Shown in pieces: positions 52,451-61,050 of a stretch of DNA of 64,000 nt. Below the pieces are notes generated by a model. It was not told the DNA's origin. It made no database searches and saw only the letters and a program-made list of their open reading frames with translations. Positions within the stretch are counted from its first letter, which is position 1. The number at the start of each line of letters is the position of its first letter. A program made the position numbers and the translations under genes. Source of the DNA: Streptomyces vietnamensis (GTDB lineage Bacteria > Actinomycetota > Actinomycetes > Streptomycetales > Streptomycetaceae); contig NZ_CP010407.1 of NCBI RefSeq assembly GCF_000830005.1, positions 8,506,001 through 8,570,000 of the forward strand, given 5' to 3'.

Positions 52451-53866
52451 TCACGCCCGAGTGTGGTGGCCCGTACGTTGCAAGTCCGTTGCACCCGCGG
52501 ACAGTTCCGCCTCCAGGGAGTCGAGCCTCGCCCGTACGGGAGGAAGCTGGGCCGCCGGTACGGCCGCGCACAGCGCCCGCCAGACCAGCACGTCGTCCTC
52601 GCCCCACGCGCTGTACGCCCAGTCCGCGAGCAGCCCCGGATCGCGCCGGTCCACCAGCGCGGCCCGCAGCCTTCCCGCCAGCCGCTCCCGCAGCCGTACG
52701 ACCCCGGGCGCGGTCGACGAGGGCAGCAGCGGGCCCGCGTACTCCCCGGCTGCCGCCGCGACGGCCCCCGAGGCCAGCCGTCTGTCGACCGTCGCGAAGT
52801 CCGCGTCCACCGTCCCGGCGAGCCGGTACGGGCGCGACCGCAGCACGTCGGGGCCCAGCAGCGCGCGCAGCCGGGACAGTTCCGCCCGCAGGGTCACCGG
52901 GGTGATCGACTCGTCCTCGTAGAGGAGAGTGAGGAGTTCGTCGCCGCCGACTCCCTCCGGGCGGTGCGCGAGGACCACCAGGATCTCGCTGTGGCGGCGG
53001 CTCAGCCGCAGCCGCCGCCCGCTCACCGAGAGCAACGCCTCGTCCCGGCCGAGCGCCGACAGCCTGAGCCGCCCCGGGTCCGGGGCCGGCCCGAGCAGCG
53101 CCAGCTGGGACTCGGCCGCGCGCGCCACCGCCTGCACGAAGCCGAGGCTGTGCGGGTGCGCGAGCCGTTCGCCGCCGGTGATGTCGACCGCGCCGAGCAC
53201 CCGGCCGCTGTGCGGGTCGTGCACGGGGGCCGCGGCGCAGGTCCACGCCCGCACCGGACGCCGGAAGTGCTCCGCGGAGACCACCTGGACGGGACGGTCG
53301 ACGGCCAGGGCGGTACCTGGTGCGTTCGTGCCCGCGGCCGCCTCCGACCAGCGTGCACCGGCCACGAAGTTCATCGCCCCGGCCTTCCGCAGGGTGCCCG
53401 GATGGCCCTCGACCCACAGCATCCGCCCGGCGGCGTCGCAGACCGCGAGGAGATGCTCCCCGTCCGTCGCGTACGCCCCCATCAGCTCCCGGATCACCGG
53501 CATCGTCGCGGAGAGGGGGTGGGCCTCGCGGTACGCGGTGAGCTCGTCCTCGTCCAGTTCCACCCGGGCCGCCCCGTCGGGGCTCACGCGCGCGCGTACC
53601 GAGCGGCGCCAGGACGCGGCCACCAGCGGGCGGGCCTCCCGGGTGCGCGGGTCGGTCTCCCGGCTCGGGTCGGTCACCCCGGCCGGGTCGGTCTCCCCGC
53701 CCGGGCCCGTCTCCGCGCTCGGGTCCGGCCCCGCCGCGTGAGGGGCGGCTTTCCCGTGCGGATCGAATTCCGCCGCCGGATCCCGTTCCGTCCGTGGCTC
53801 CGCTGCCACCCGCGCATCGCTCAACTCGGCCTCCTCGTCGAGGTCGTCCCGGCCCGTCGCGCTCAT
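52451..53866 (-). CDS. GAF-domain transcriptional regulator of the aldehyde dehydrogenase
   Basis: About 471 aa from ATG 53866; an upstream TTG at 53893 is possible. A ~60-residue acidic, low-complexity N-terminus is followed by an AcoR-like head ([20 protein letters not shown]). Next is a GAF-like sensor ([79 protein letters not shown]). A C-terminal winged-helix segment ([40 protein letters not shown]) takes the place of the sigma-54 module found in Gram-negative AcoR. It lies 44 bp upstream of the aldehyde dehydrogenase on the same strand and probably activates it in response to an alcohol or aldehyde. Confidence 0.88.
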   Translation of the reverse strand: MSATGRDDLDEEAELSDARVAAEPRTERDPAAEFDPHGKAAPHAAGPDPSAETGPGGETDPAGVTDPSRETDPRTREARPLVAASWRRSVRARVSPDGAARVELDEDELTAYREAHPLSATMPVIRELMGAYATDGEHLLAVCDAAGRMLWVEGHPGTLRKAGAMNFVAGARWSEAAAGTNAPGTALAVDRPVQVVSAEHFRRPVRAWTCAAAPVHDPHSGRVLGAVDITGGERLAHPHSLGFVQAVARAAESQLALLGPAPDPGRLRLSALGRDEALLSVSGRRLRLSRRHSEILVVLAHRPEGVGGDELLTLLYEDESITPVTLRAELSRLRALLGPDVLRSRPYRLAGTVDADFATVDRRLASGAVAAAAGEYAGPLLPSSTAPGVVRLRERLAGRLRAALVDRRDPGLLADWAYSAWGEDDVLVWRALCAAVPAAQLPPVRARLDSLEAELSAGATDLQRTGHHTRA

Positions 53867-53950
53867 CGTGGTGCGCCCGGGGGCCGCCGACAAGCCACCG
53901 CACGCCCCGGCATATGCACCCTGTCCGGGACCGGCCCCCGACCCCTCACG

Positions 53951-53956
53951 TAGAGT
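53951..53956 (+). promoter_or_regulatory. folD: Possible -10 element of folD
   Basis: TAGAGT just upstream of the riboswitch start, a good match to actinobacterial -10 boxes; no convincing -35 hexamer is seen. Its position would place the transcript start directly before the aptamer. Confidence 0.4.
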
Positions 53957-53959
53957 GGG

Positions 53960-54062
53960 CCTCGGGCCGTGACTGGCGCTTGAGGTGGATCACCACCGGG
54001 GAGCGGCCCGGCGGAGCGTGCCCACCGGCGCGACCGTGCCGATGCCGTGCGCCTGGGCGAGA
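53960..54062 (+). ncRNA. ZTP (pfl-motif) riboswitch upstream of folD
   Basis: The leader contains the two conserved parts of the pfl/ZTP aptamer. The first is CGTGACTGGCG, then GGTGGATCACCACC forming a stem, then GGGGAGCGGC (53968-54008). The second is the conserved hairpin GCCGTGCGCCTGGGCGA (54043-54060). The variable linker between them is ~35 nt. ZTP riboswitches sense the folate-stress alarmone ZMP/ZTP and switch on one-carbon genes, folD being among the commonest targets. The aptamer ends ~30 nt before the ATG, so ribosome-site control (caggag at ~54082) is the likely output. Confidence 0.88.
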
Positions 54063-54093
54063 AACCGGTCAGAGACGACGCCCAGGAGTTGCC

Positions 54094-54948
54094 ATGTCCA
54101 CCAGCACCGCCACCCTCATGGACGGCACGGCCCTCGCTCGCCGCACGGTCGAGGAGACCGCCGCCCGAGCCGCCGAGATCACCCGCCGCACCGGCGTCAC
54201 GCCGTGTCTCGCGACCGTCCTCGTCGGCGCGGACCCGGCCTCCGTCACGTACGTGAAGATGAAGCAGAACCGCTGCGCGAAGGCCGGAATCCGCTCCAAG
54301 CACGTCGAACTGCCCGCCGAGACCACCACCGAGGAGCTCGTCGCCGCGATCACCGCGCTCTCCGAGGACCCCGAGGTCCACGGCATCCTGCTCCAGCACC
54401 CGGTCGGCCCGCACATCGACGAGCGCGCGGCCTTCGAGGCCATCGCCCCCGAGAAGGACGTCGACGGCGTCACCATGGCCTCCTTCGCCGCCATGGGCTT
54501 CGGTCTGCCGGGCTTCGTCTCCTGCACGCCCGGCGGCATCATGCGCCTCCTCGACGCGTACGACGTCGAGCTCAGCGGCAAGCGCGCGGTCGTCGTCGGC
54601 CGCAGCGCCATCCTGGGCAAGCCGGCCGGCCTGCTGCTCCTCGGCCGCGACGCCACCGTCACCTACTGCCACTCCCGCACCCAGGACCTCTCCTCGGTCG
54701 TCCGCGAGGCCGACGTCCTCGTCGCCGCCGTCGGCAAGCCGAACTTCATCAAGGGCGAGGACATCAAGCCGGGCGCCGTCGTCATCGACGCCGGCTACAA
54801 CCCGGGCAACATCGGCGACGTCGACTTCGCGTCGGCCGCCGAGCGCGCCTCCCTCATCACCCCGGTCCCGGGTGGTGTCGGTCCCATGACCATCGCCGTG
54901 CTCCTCGCCCAGACGGTCGAGGGCGCGGAGCGCCAGCTCGGCCTGTAG
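54094..54948 (+). CDS. folD: Bifunctional methylenetetrahydrofolate dehydrogenase / methenyl-THF cyclohydrolase
   Basis: A 284-aa FolD interconverting 5,10-methylene-, 5,10-methenyl- and 10-formyl-THF with NADP. Motifs: catalytic Y-x-x-x-K in VTYVKMKQNRCAKAGI (~50-54), GILLQHPVGPHIDERAAFEA (Q and D of the active site), PEKDVDGVTMASFAAMGF (D-V-D-G), the PCTPxG-like SCTPGGIMRLL, VVVGRSAILGKPAGLLLLGR (nucleotide site) and the final ITPVPGGVGPMTIAVLLAQT. Unusual is V-G-P for P-L-P in the H-P-V-G-P segment. Start ATG 54094 has a caggag site and is controlled by the ZTP riboswitch just upstream. Confidence 0.96.
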   Translation: MSTSTATLMDGTALARRTVEETAARAAEITRRTGVTPCLATVLVGADPASVTYVKMKQNRCAKAGIRSKHVELPAETTTEELVAAITALSEDPEVHGILLQHPVGPHIDERAAFEAIAPEKDVDGVTMASFAAMGFGLPGFVSCTPGGIMRLLDAYDVELSGKRAVVVGRSAILGKPAGLLLLGRDATVTYCHSRTQDLSSVVREADVLVAAVGKPNFIKGEDIKPGAVVIDAGYNPGNIGDVDFASAAERASLITPVPGGVGPMTIAVLLAQTVEGAERQLGL

Positions 54949-55094
54949 GCGACTGTGACGGAGTGGCGGCGGTGACGGGGCGGGGGTGGTCGCGGGGGAG
55001 CGCGCGGTCGGCGATCGTCACGATTCTGTACAGGTCGCGTCCGGCGACCGGTGAACGCTGGCCGCGCCGCCGCCGAGCGGCGAACCTGGTCCCT

Positions 55095-56303
55095 GTGCCC
55101 CACCCGCCGACCGTCACTCCACCGCCCGACCCGGGCGGTCCCGGCGTGTCCGCCACGCCTGCAACGCCCGATCCCACCGGTACGGGCTCCTCGCCGCGCC
55201 CTACTGGACCAGGTGCGACCGCACCTGGCTCGATCGCACCTGGCGCGACAGCACCCGGCGCAGCCGTATCCGGCCTGACCGCGCCCGGCCTGACCGCGCC
55301 CGGCCTGACCGCGCCCGGCCTGACCGCGCCCGGCCTGACCGCGCCCGGCGCGGCCGCACCTGGCTTGACTGCGTCTGGTGCGACCGAACCCCTCACGACT
55401 GAACCTCGCGCGGCCGAATCCCGCGCGGTCGAGTCGAGTCGGATTGAGCCTCGCCCGGCTGAACCCCTTGCGGTGGGGTCCCTCGCGGCCTGCGCCGAAT
55501 CCGCCTGGTCGGCCCGCTTCGTGCGGCTCGGCGCGCCTCGGCCGGGACCGGCGGCTCGGCGCGCCCGCTGGTTCGGTGTGCCGCTCGTGCCGCTGCTCAC
55601 GGCCACACTGGTGACCGGCGCCTTCCTGGCCGCCGGGGGCGGCGCGGAGGGCGGCGGACTCGCCGACGGCCGACCTGGCGGGGACCCGGTCGGCGCGCCG
55701 ACCCCCGTCGTCACCGGCGACCCGGGATCGGCCGCCCCCACCCCGACGACCGGGGCCGGGCCGGCCGACACGCCGAGCGCGGGGACGCCCACGCGCCCCT
55801 CGACCACGGGCGGCACGCCGACCGCTACGGCCTCCGCAGGGAACCCGCGGGGCGGTACGACTCCGACGCCGCTCCGGTCCGGGAGCACCGCCCCCGCGCA
55901 CACCACTCCCGCGACCGGTGCCACCCCCTCCGGACCCCCGACGGGCGACCGGCTCCCCGAACAGCCCGTGTCCTTCGAGGCACTGAGCGTCGGCGACTGC
56001 TTCGACATCGACCGCGACGCGCCGGGCACCGTCCTCCGACGGGGCTGCGACACGCCGCACCACGCCGAACTCGTCGCCCGGCCCCGCCTGGTCGGCACCT
56101 TCGCCACCGACCAGGCGGTACGCGAGGCGGCCACCCTGCTCTGCCGCGAACCGCTCCGCCGCAAGGCCGCCCTGCAGCCGCTCGGCACACGCTGGACGAC
56201 CTTCGTCCAGTACCCGTACCGGACGAGTCACCTCCTCGGCGCGGACACCGTCGCCTGCAGCCTGGCCACCACCAGCGGCACGCTCAGTCACCCGCTCCAG
56301 TAG
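55095..56303 (+). CDS. Septum-formation-like membrane protein with pentapeptide repeats
   Basis: About 402 aa. The N-terminal ~130 residues are low-complexity (Pro/Thr/Ala/Gly) and contain five tandem LTAPG units. One membrane helix (VPLLTATLVTGAFLAAGG, ~165-182) separates it from a Thr/Pro-rich extracellular stalk. The C-terminal domain (~290-395) resembles the septum-formation family: LSVGDCFDIDRDAPGTVLRR, GCDTPHHAELVARPRLVG, AATLLCREPLRRKAAL, with four or more Cys likely in disulfides. The start is uncertain: GTG 55095 begins the Pro-rich tail, while GTG 54972 has a GGAG site but adds an unconvincing basic stretch. Function unknown. Confidence 0.7.
   Translation: MPHPPTVTPPPDPGGPGVSATPATPDPTGTGSSPRPTGPGATAPGSIAPGATAPGAAVSGLTAPGLTAPGLTAPGLTAPGLTAPGAAAPGLTASGATEPLTTEPRAAESRAVESSRIEPRPAEPLAVGSLAACAESAWSARFVRLGAPRPGPAARRARWFGVPLVPLLTATLVTGAFLAAGGGAEGGGLADGRPGGDPVGAPTPVVTGDPGSAAPTPTTGAGPADTPSAGTPTRPSTTGGTPTATASAGNPRGGTTPTPLRSGSTAPAHTTPATGATPSGPPTGDRLPEQPVSFEALSVGDCFDIDRDAPGTVLRRGCDTPHHAELVARPRLVGTFATDQAVREAATLLCREPLRRKAALQPLGTRWTTFVQYPYRTSHLLGADTVACSLATTSGTLSHPLQ
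55273..55349 (+). repeat. Five tandem 15-bp repeats (LTAPG)
   Basis: Unit CTGACCGCGCCCGGC repeated five times without variation inside the septum-formation-like gene, adding five in-frame Leu-Thr-Ala-Pro-Gly pentapeptides. Flanking degenerate copies (xTAPG, xAAPG) extend the pattern. Copy number is likely variable between strains. Confidence 0.9.
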
Positions 56304-57735
56304 CACCGGCGGCGAACGCCGTCGCCAGGGCCGTCGCCGGGTCACGGTCCGGCGGGCCGGCCGGGGACCAGCGGGCCCCGGCCTTCAGGTACGGCCACCA
56401 GCGCCCGTCCTCGCCGAGCCGCAGCTGCGCCTCCGCGCCCACGACCGTCCACCGCGCGCCGCCCGCACGCCGCAGCACCGGCCGCTCGTCGTCCGCCCAG
56501 GCCTCGGCGAGCCGGACACCGGCCCGGTCCAGCGCCTCGGCGTCCGGCGTCCACTCCTCGTCCAGTACGGCGAGGGCGGCGGCGCCCCCGAACCGCCACG
56601 CGCGCGTGGCCGCGTCCAGCTCCGCCCGCGACCGGCCCGAACCGGAGGCGAGCCGCGCCGCGATCCAGGGCACGGGGCCGTTCGCCGCGAGCCGGACCGC
56701 GTCCTGAGCGACCGTCAGACCCGTCTCGATCAGCTCCGCCTCGATCAGCCCCGTCTCGATCAGCTCCGCCTCGATCAGCCCCGCTTCGATCAGCCCCGCT
56801 TCGATCAGCCCCGCTTCGGTCAGGCGTGCCTCGGCCGGAACCGTCGTGGTTCCGTGTCCGCCGCCGGCCCCCAGAACCGCGCCGAGCAGCCGCTGCGCGC
56901 GCGTCGCCGCGTCCGCCGCGAGGAACTCGAGCGCGGCCGGATCGACCCCCGGCTCCGGCGGCGTGTCGGTGTCCAGGGACGGCGACCGGCCCGGCGCGGC
57001 CGGGACGACCGGAGGGGCGGGCAGCGGCGGCACGAGGAACCCAGCCGCGAACACCTCCTCGGCCGACACGCCGGGCATCCCGCCGACCCCCTCGTGCCGG
57101 CTCGACGCCTTCTCCCCGGGACCCGAAGCCCGCGAGGCACTGCGCGCCTGCAGCTGCTCCAGGAGAGTGCGCTCGCCGCGTCCCCGCATCAGGAGGAGGA
57201 CGAACGGATCCTCGTCGAGGAGGCGGGCGACCTGGTAGCAGAGCGCCGCCGTGTGCGGACAGTGGTCCCAGGCCTCGCAGTCGCACTCCGCCTCCAGATC
57301 ACCGATGCCCGGCAGCAGGTCGAGCCCGGCCGCCGCCGCGTCCTCCACCAGGTGCGGGGGCATCTCGCGGTCGAGGAGCGCCGCGATGTGACCCGCGCTG
57401 TCCACGGCGAGGTCGAGGAGCCGCTCCCACTGCTCCTCGGAGAACTCCCGCACCAGCACGTCGCCGCGGTACGTCGTCCCGTCGCGGTCCTTGACCATCG
57501 CCGTGATCCGGCCGGGCCGCACCGAGACGGCGCCCACCGCCCCCGCGCGCGCGTGCCGACGCCCCGCCTTGAGCTGTTGCCCGTCGAGCGCGCTGTCCTC
57601 CAGGGCCTTCAGCCACGCCCGTCCCCACCAGGTGCGGGTGAACGCTCCGCCCTGCGCCGGCGGCAGCGCCTCGAACGTCCGCTCCTCGTCACCGTGTCCG
57701 TGCCCGTGGCCGCGCCCCTGTCCGTACCCGCTCAT
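56284..57735 (-). CDS. SWIM zinc-finger protein
   Basis: A 483-aa protein. The N-terminus is His/Gly-rich (GHGHGHGDEER), then FTRTWWGRAWLKALEDSALD (~30-50), and the SWIM finger C-x-C-x(n)-C-x-H at CDCEAWDHCPHTAALCYQVA (~145-165). A variable low-complexity middle contains a pentapeptide repeat. The C-terminus (ARWTVVGAEAQLRLGEDGRW, WWPYLKAGARWSPAG) is conserved-looking. SWIM domains bind DNA or proteins and in Streptomyces this protein type is regularly paired with a SNF2-family helicase. Here the ATG overlaps the helicase stop (ATGA), placing it second in that operon. Its stop overlaps the 3' end of the convergent septum gene by 20 bp. Confidence 0.88.
   Translation of the reverse strand: MSGYGQGRGHGHGHGDEERTFEALPPAQGGAFTRTWWGRAWLKALEDSALDGQQLKAGRRHARAGAVGAVSVRPGRITAMVKDRDGTTYRGDVLVREFSEEQWERLLDLAVDSAGHIAALLDREMPPHLVEDAAAAGLDLLPGIGDLEAECDCEAWDHCPHTAALCYQVARLLDEDPFVLLLMRGRGERTLLEQLQARSASRASGPGEKASSRHEGVGGMPGVSAEEVFAAGFLVPPLPAPPVVPAAPGRSPSLDTDTPPEPGVDPAALEFLAADAATRAQRLLGAVLGAGGGHGTTTVPAEARLTEAGLIEAGLIEAGLIEAELIETGLIEAELIETGLTVAQDAVRLAANGPVPWIAARLASGSGRSRAELDAATRAWRFGGAAALAVLDEEWTPDAEALDRAGVRLAEAWADDERPVLRRAGGARWTVVGAEAQLRLGEDGRWWPYLKAGARWSPAGPPDRDPATALATAFAAGATGAGD
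56725..56822 (-). repeat. Six to seven tandem 15-bp repeats in the SWIM gene
   Basis: Unit of the type (gtctc/gcctc/gcttc)gatcag(ctcc/cccc) on the plus strand, giving in-frame L-I-E-A-G, L-I-E-A-E and L-I-E-T-G pentapeptides on the minus strand. Units alternate between variants, indicating past duplication in blocks of two. Predicted to form an amphipathic helix or coil. Confidence 0.85.
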
Positions 57736-60700
57736 CGTCCGTCCCCTCGCAGTCGCACCAGCTCCGCCAGTTCGGCATCGGTCAGTTCGGTCAGTTCCGG
57801 CGGGGTGTCGCCGCCGGTCCCGAGGACGGTGTCCGCCAGCTCCCGCTTGCGGTCGAGCATCGCGGCGATCCGGTCCTCGATCGTGCCCTCGGCGATCAGC
57901 CGGTGGACCTGCACCGGCCGGTCCTGGCCGATCCGGTACGCCCGGTCGGTGGCCTGTGCCTCCACGGCCGGGTTCCACCAGCGGTCGTAGTGCACGACGT
58001 GTTCGGCGCGGGTCAGGTTGAGCCCCGTCCCCGCGGCCTTCAGGGAGAGCAGGAAGACCGGGACGTCCCCGCTCTGGAAGCGGGCGACCATCGCCTCGCG
58101 CTCGGCGACCGGCGTGCCGCCGTGCAGGAACTGCGTCCGTACGCCCCGCGCCGCGAGATGCGCCTCCAGGAGCCGGGCCATCCCCACGTACTGGGTGAAG
58201 ACCAGGGTGCACGCGCCCTCGGCGAGGATCGTGTCGAGCAGTTCGTCGAGCAGTTCCAGCTTGCCCGAGCGGCCCTCGATCCTCGGCCGCTCCTCCTTGA
58301 GGTACTGGGCGGGGTGGTTGCAGATCTGCTTGAGGCCCGTCAGGAGCTTCACGACGAGGCCCCGGCGCTCCATGCCGTCCGCCTCGGCGATGGCCGCAAG
58401 GGTCTCCCGTACCACCGCCTCGTACAGACCGGTCTGCTCGGGCGTCAGGGAGACGGTCCGGTCGGTCTCGGTCTTCGGCGGCAGCTCGGGGGCGATACCG
58501 GGATCGGACTTGCGCCGGCGCAGCAGGAAGGGGCGCACGAGCGCGGCGAGCCGCGCGGCGGCGGCCGGGTCCCGCCCGCCCTCGACGGCCGCGGCGAACC
58601 GGGTCCGGAAGGCGCCCAGGCCGCCGAGCAGGCCCGGGGTGGTCCAGTCGAGGATCGCCCACAGCTCGGAGAGGTTGTTCTCCACCGGCGTGCCGGACAG
58701 CGCCACGCGCGCGCGTGCCCCGATGGTCCGCAGCTGTCGGGCCGTCGCCGAGTACGGGTTCTTGACGTGCTGCGCCTCGTCCGCGACGACCAGCCCCCAG
58801 TTCCGCGCGGCCAGCCGCTCGGCGTCGAGCCGCATCGTGCCGTACGTGGTGAGCACGAAGCCGCCGTCGGCGAGCTCCTCCAGATCACGGGCCGCGCCGT
58901 GGAAGCGGCGCACCGGTGTGCCGGGCGCGAACTTCTCGATCTCCCGCTGCCAGTTGCCCATGAGCGAGGTCGGGCAGACGACGAGGGTGGGTCCGGCGGA
59001 CGCCGGGTCGGCCTGCCGGTGCAGATGCAGGGCGATGACGGTGATCGTCTTGCCGAGACCCATGTCGTCGGCGAGACAGCCGCCGAGGCCGAGCGAGGTC
59101 ATCCGGTGGAGCCAGTCGAGTCCGCGCAGCTGGTAGTCGCGCAGGGTCGCGGCGAGCGCCGGGGGTTGTGCGATCTCCGGCCGTTCGCCCTCGGGTTCGC
59201 CGAGGCGCTCCCGCAGCCGCTCCAGCCAACCCGTCGCCGCCACCTCGACGGGGCGTCCGTCCACCTCGGTCGTGCCGGTGAGCACGGCCGAGAGGGCGTC
59301 CACCGGCGTGACCTTGCGGTCCTGGTGGGCACGGGCACGGCGCACCTCGGCCGGATCGACGAGGACCCAGCGGTCGCGCAGCCGTACGAGGGGCCGTCCG
59401 GCTTCGGCGAGCCGGTCGAGCTCGGCGCGGGTGAGTTCGTGGTCGCCGACGGCGAAGCGCCAGTTGAAGGCGAGCAGGGAGTCCGCGGCGAGGAAGGAAG
59501 GCAGCGCGGAGGCGCGGGCGGCGTCGGTGGGGTCCGAAGCGTCTGTGGGGGCGTCGGCGCCGAGTCCGACGCCCTCACCGAATCCGGCTCCGACCCCGCT
59601 CCCGGCTTCCACCGGCCCGATCACCGCGCGCGCGGTGAGCCGGTCGGCCAGTTCGCGCGGCCAGTGGACCTGGACGCCCGACGCCGTGAGGGCCTCGGCC
59701 GCCGGGCCCAGCAGCTCCGCGACCTCCTCGTCGGCGAGTTCGACGGTGTCGGGTACGGCCGCCGACAGGAGCGGGGACAGCGGCGGCCAGGCGCGGGCGG
59801 CGCGCCGCAGGGCGAGGAGGGCGTCCATCCGGGCCCGGGGGCCGAACGCGGCCCCGGCCCGGCCGGAGCCCGCCCACACCTCCGCCGCGTCCGCGACCAG
59901 GGTCGGGTCGGCGACCCCGTGCAGCTGGAGCACCGCCCGGAAGCCGGGCGCCTCCTGCGCCTCCGCGCTGAAGCCGGGCAGTTCGAGCCGGAGCGAGAGC
60001 CGGACGCCCGCGTCGTGCACCGCCGCCACATCGGCGGCCCAGGCCCGCTGTTCGGGCACGCTCTGCGGCGCGTCGGCCGCGAAGGCGGGCCCGCCGGCCG
60101 CGAGCGGAGCCGCCGGGGTACGGGGCAGCGTGTCGGCCACCGCGTCGGCGAAGGCCCGGAGCAGCGCCTCGGGCTCGGGCAGCAGCAGTGGCTCGTCACC
60201 GGCCTCGGGTACGGCGCCGGACAGAGGTACGGCGTCGGCCCCGGGTACGGCGACGGACAGGGATACGGCGCCGGCCCCGGGTACGGCGACGGACAGGGGT
60301 ACGGCGTGCGCGGCGGGCGGCATCGACGCGGCGAGCGTGCGGAGTTCGGCCAGCTCCCCGGGGCCGAGCGGCCCGGCGCGCCACGCGTCGTGGTCGCCGG
60401 GCGTGATGCCGGGCAGCAGCAGGCCGCGCGCGACGAGGTCGAGGGCGAAGAGGGCCGCGGCACCCCAGAAGGCGGTCGCGGGGGAGGCGGCGTCCGAGAA
60501 CCGGGCACGGGCGAGCAACGGCAGGGCGTCCCGTACGGACAGGGTGCGGGCGGGGACGGTCACGGCCTGGAGCGAGCCGCCGTCGACGACCATGATCCCG
60601 GTGTCGCCCGACGGAGCGCCGTCGGCGCCCGACAGCGGTTCGCCGTCCGGTGACCAGAAGGCGATGCGTCCGGCGCGGGGCGGATCGGCAGGGAGGAAGA

Positions 60701-60803
60701 GGGCGGAGTGACGGAGGAGTTCGTGTACGGGGGAAGGTTCTCGGGGGGCGGGTTCGCGGGCCGGTTCATGGGATCCGTGCGAGAGCGACAACGCATTCCT
60801 CAA
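57732..60803 (-). CDS. SNF2-family DEAD/H-box helicase
   Basis: About 1020 aa. The N-terminal ~480 residues form the non-conserved SNF2_assoc-type domain, with Ala/Gly/Pro-rich inserts (including VAVPGA repeats). Then LRDYQLRGLDWLHRMTSLGL (~570), Walker A DDMGLGKTITVIAL (~598), Walker B VVADEAQHVKNP (D-E-A-Q, ~685), VALSGTPVENNLSELWAILD (motif III, ~708), FTQYVGMARLLEAHL (~865), LSLKAAGTGLNLTRAEHVVH (~923) and motif VI QATDRAYRIGQDRPVQVHRL (~955). An ATP-driven DNA translocase, probably acting with the coupled SWIM protein in repair or chromatin remodelling. The annotated start is TTG 60803; TTG 60791 after GAGG is an alternative. Confidence 0.92.
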   Translation of the reverse strand: MRNALSLSHGSHEPAREPAPREPSPVHELLRHSALFLPADPPRAGRIAFWSPDGEPLSGADGAPSGDTGIMVVDGGSLQAVTVPARTLSVRDALPLLARARFSDAASPATAFWGAAALFALDLVARGLLLPGITPGDHDAWRAGPLGPGELAELRTLAASMPPAAHAVPLSVAVPGAGAVSLSVAVPGADAVPLSGAVPEAGDEPLLLPEPEALLRAFADAVADTLPRTPAAPLAAGGPAFAADAPQSVPEQRAWAADVAAVHDAGVRLSLRLELPGFSAEAQEAPGFRAVLQLHGVADPTLVADAAEVWAGSGRAGAAFGPRARMDALLALRRAARAWPPLSPLLSAAVPDTVELADEEVAELLGPAAEALTASGVQVHWPRELADRLTARAVIGPVEAGSGVGAGFGEGVGLGADAPTDASDPTDAARASALPSFLAADSLLAFNWRFAVGDHELTRAELDRLAEAGRPLVRLRDRWVLVDPAEVRRARAHQDRKVTPVDALSAVLTGTTEVDGRPVEVAATGWLERLRERLGEPEGERPEIAQPPALAATLRDYQLRGLDWLHRMTSLGLGGCLADDMGLGKTITVIALHLHRQADPASAGPTLVVCPTSLMGNWQREIEKFAPGTPVRRFHGAARDLEELADGGFVLTTYGTMRLDAERLAARNWGLVVADEAQHVKNPYSATARQLRTIGARARVALSGTPVENNLSELWAILDWTTPGLLGGLGAFRTRFAAAVEGGRDPAAAARLAALVRPFLLRRRKSDPGIAPELPPKTETDRTVSLTPEQTGLYEAVVRETLAAIAEADGMERRGLVVKLLTGLKQICNHPAQYLKEERPRIEGRSGKLELLDELLDTILAEGACTLVFTQYVGMARLLEAHLAARGVRTQFLHGGTPVAEREAMVARFQSGDVPVFLLSLKAAGTGLNLTRAEHVVHYDRWWNPAVEAQATDRAYRIGQDRPVQVHRLIAEGTIEDRIAAMLDRKRELADTVLGTGGDTPPELTELTDAELAELVRLRGDGR
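60200..60310 (-). repeat. Tandem 42-bp-type repeats in the SNF2 gene
   Basis: Three imperfect units (each about 14 residues of the type V-P-L-S-V-A-V-P-G-A-x-A) within the N-terminal domain. The nucleotide pattern ggtacggcg-acggacag recurs on the plus strand. Low-complexity insertion, not expected in the helicase core. Confidence 0.65.
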
Positions 60804-61050
60804 ATTTGACTACCTGGAGACCGAGTCGCCGAGGATACCCCACGAAGTCGCCGGAAGTGCGCCCCCATCAGGTGATCCGCGTCATACGCGCCGGGCTCTC
60901 GCGGCGGGGTGGGGACTGCCCCACCCCCACCCCCCGGTGCGCCCCCGGCCATGGACGGGTGGTGACGCCATGGCCCCGGACGATCACGGATCCGTACGTT
61001 TCTGGACAGGCGCCCACCGATCCACCGACCGACAGAAACCGGAGCCCGCC

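Noticed and set aside
55273..55349. CRISPR-like array
   Set aside because: Units are identical 15-mers without spacers inside a coding sequence; it is a pentapeptide repeat. No Cas genes are present.
53985..56303. 772-codon plus-strand frame spanning folD
   Set aside because: The first two thirds are a shadow of folD in another frame; only the part after ~54972-55095 is kept as the septum-formation-like gene.
57903..60653. 916-codon open frame on the plus strand
   Set aside because: Antisense to the SNF2 helicase, which has all helicase motifs. The plus-strand translation has none and is biased in composition.
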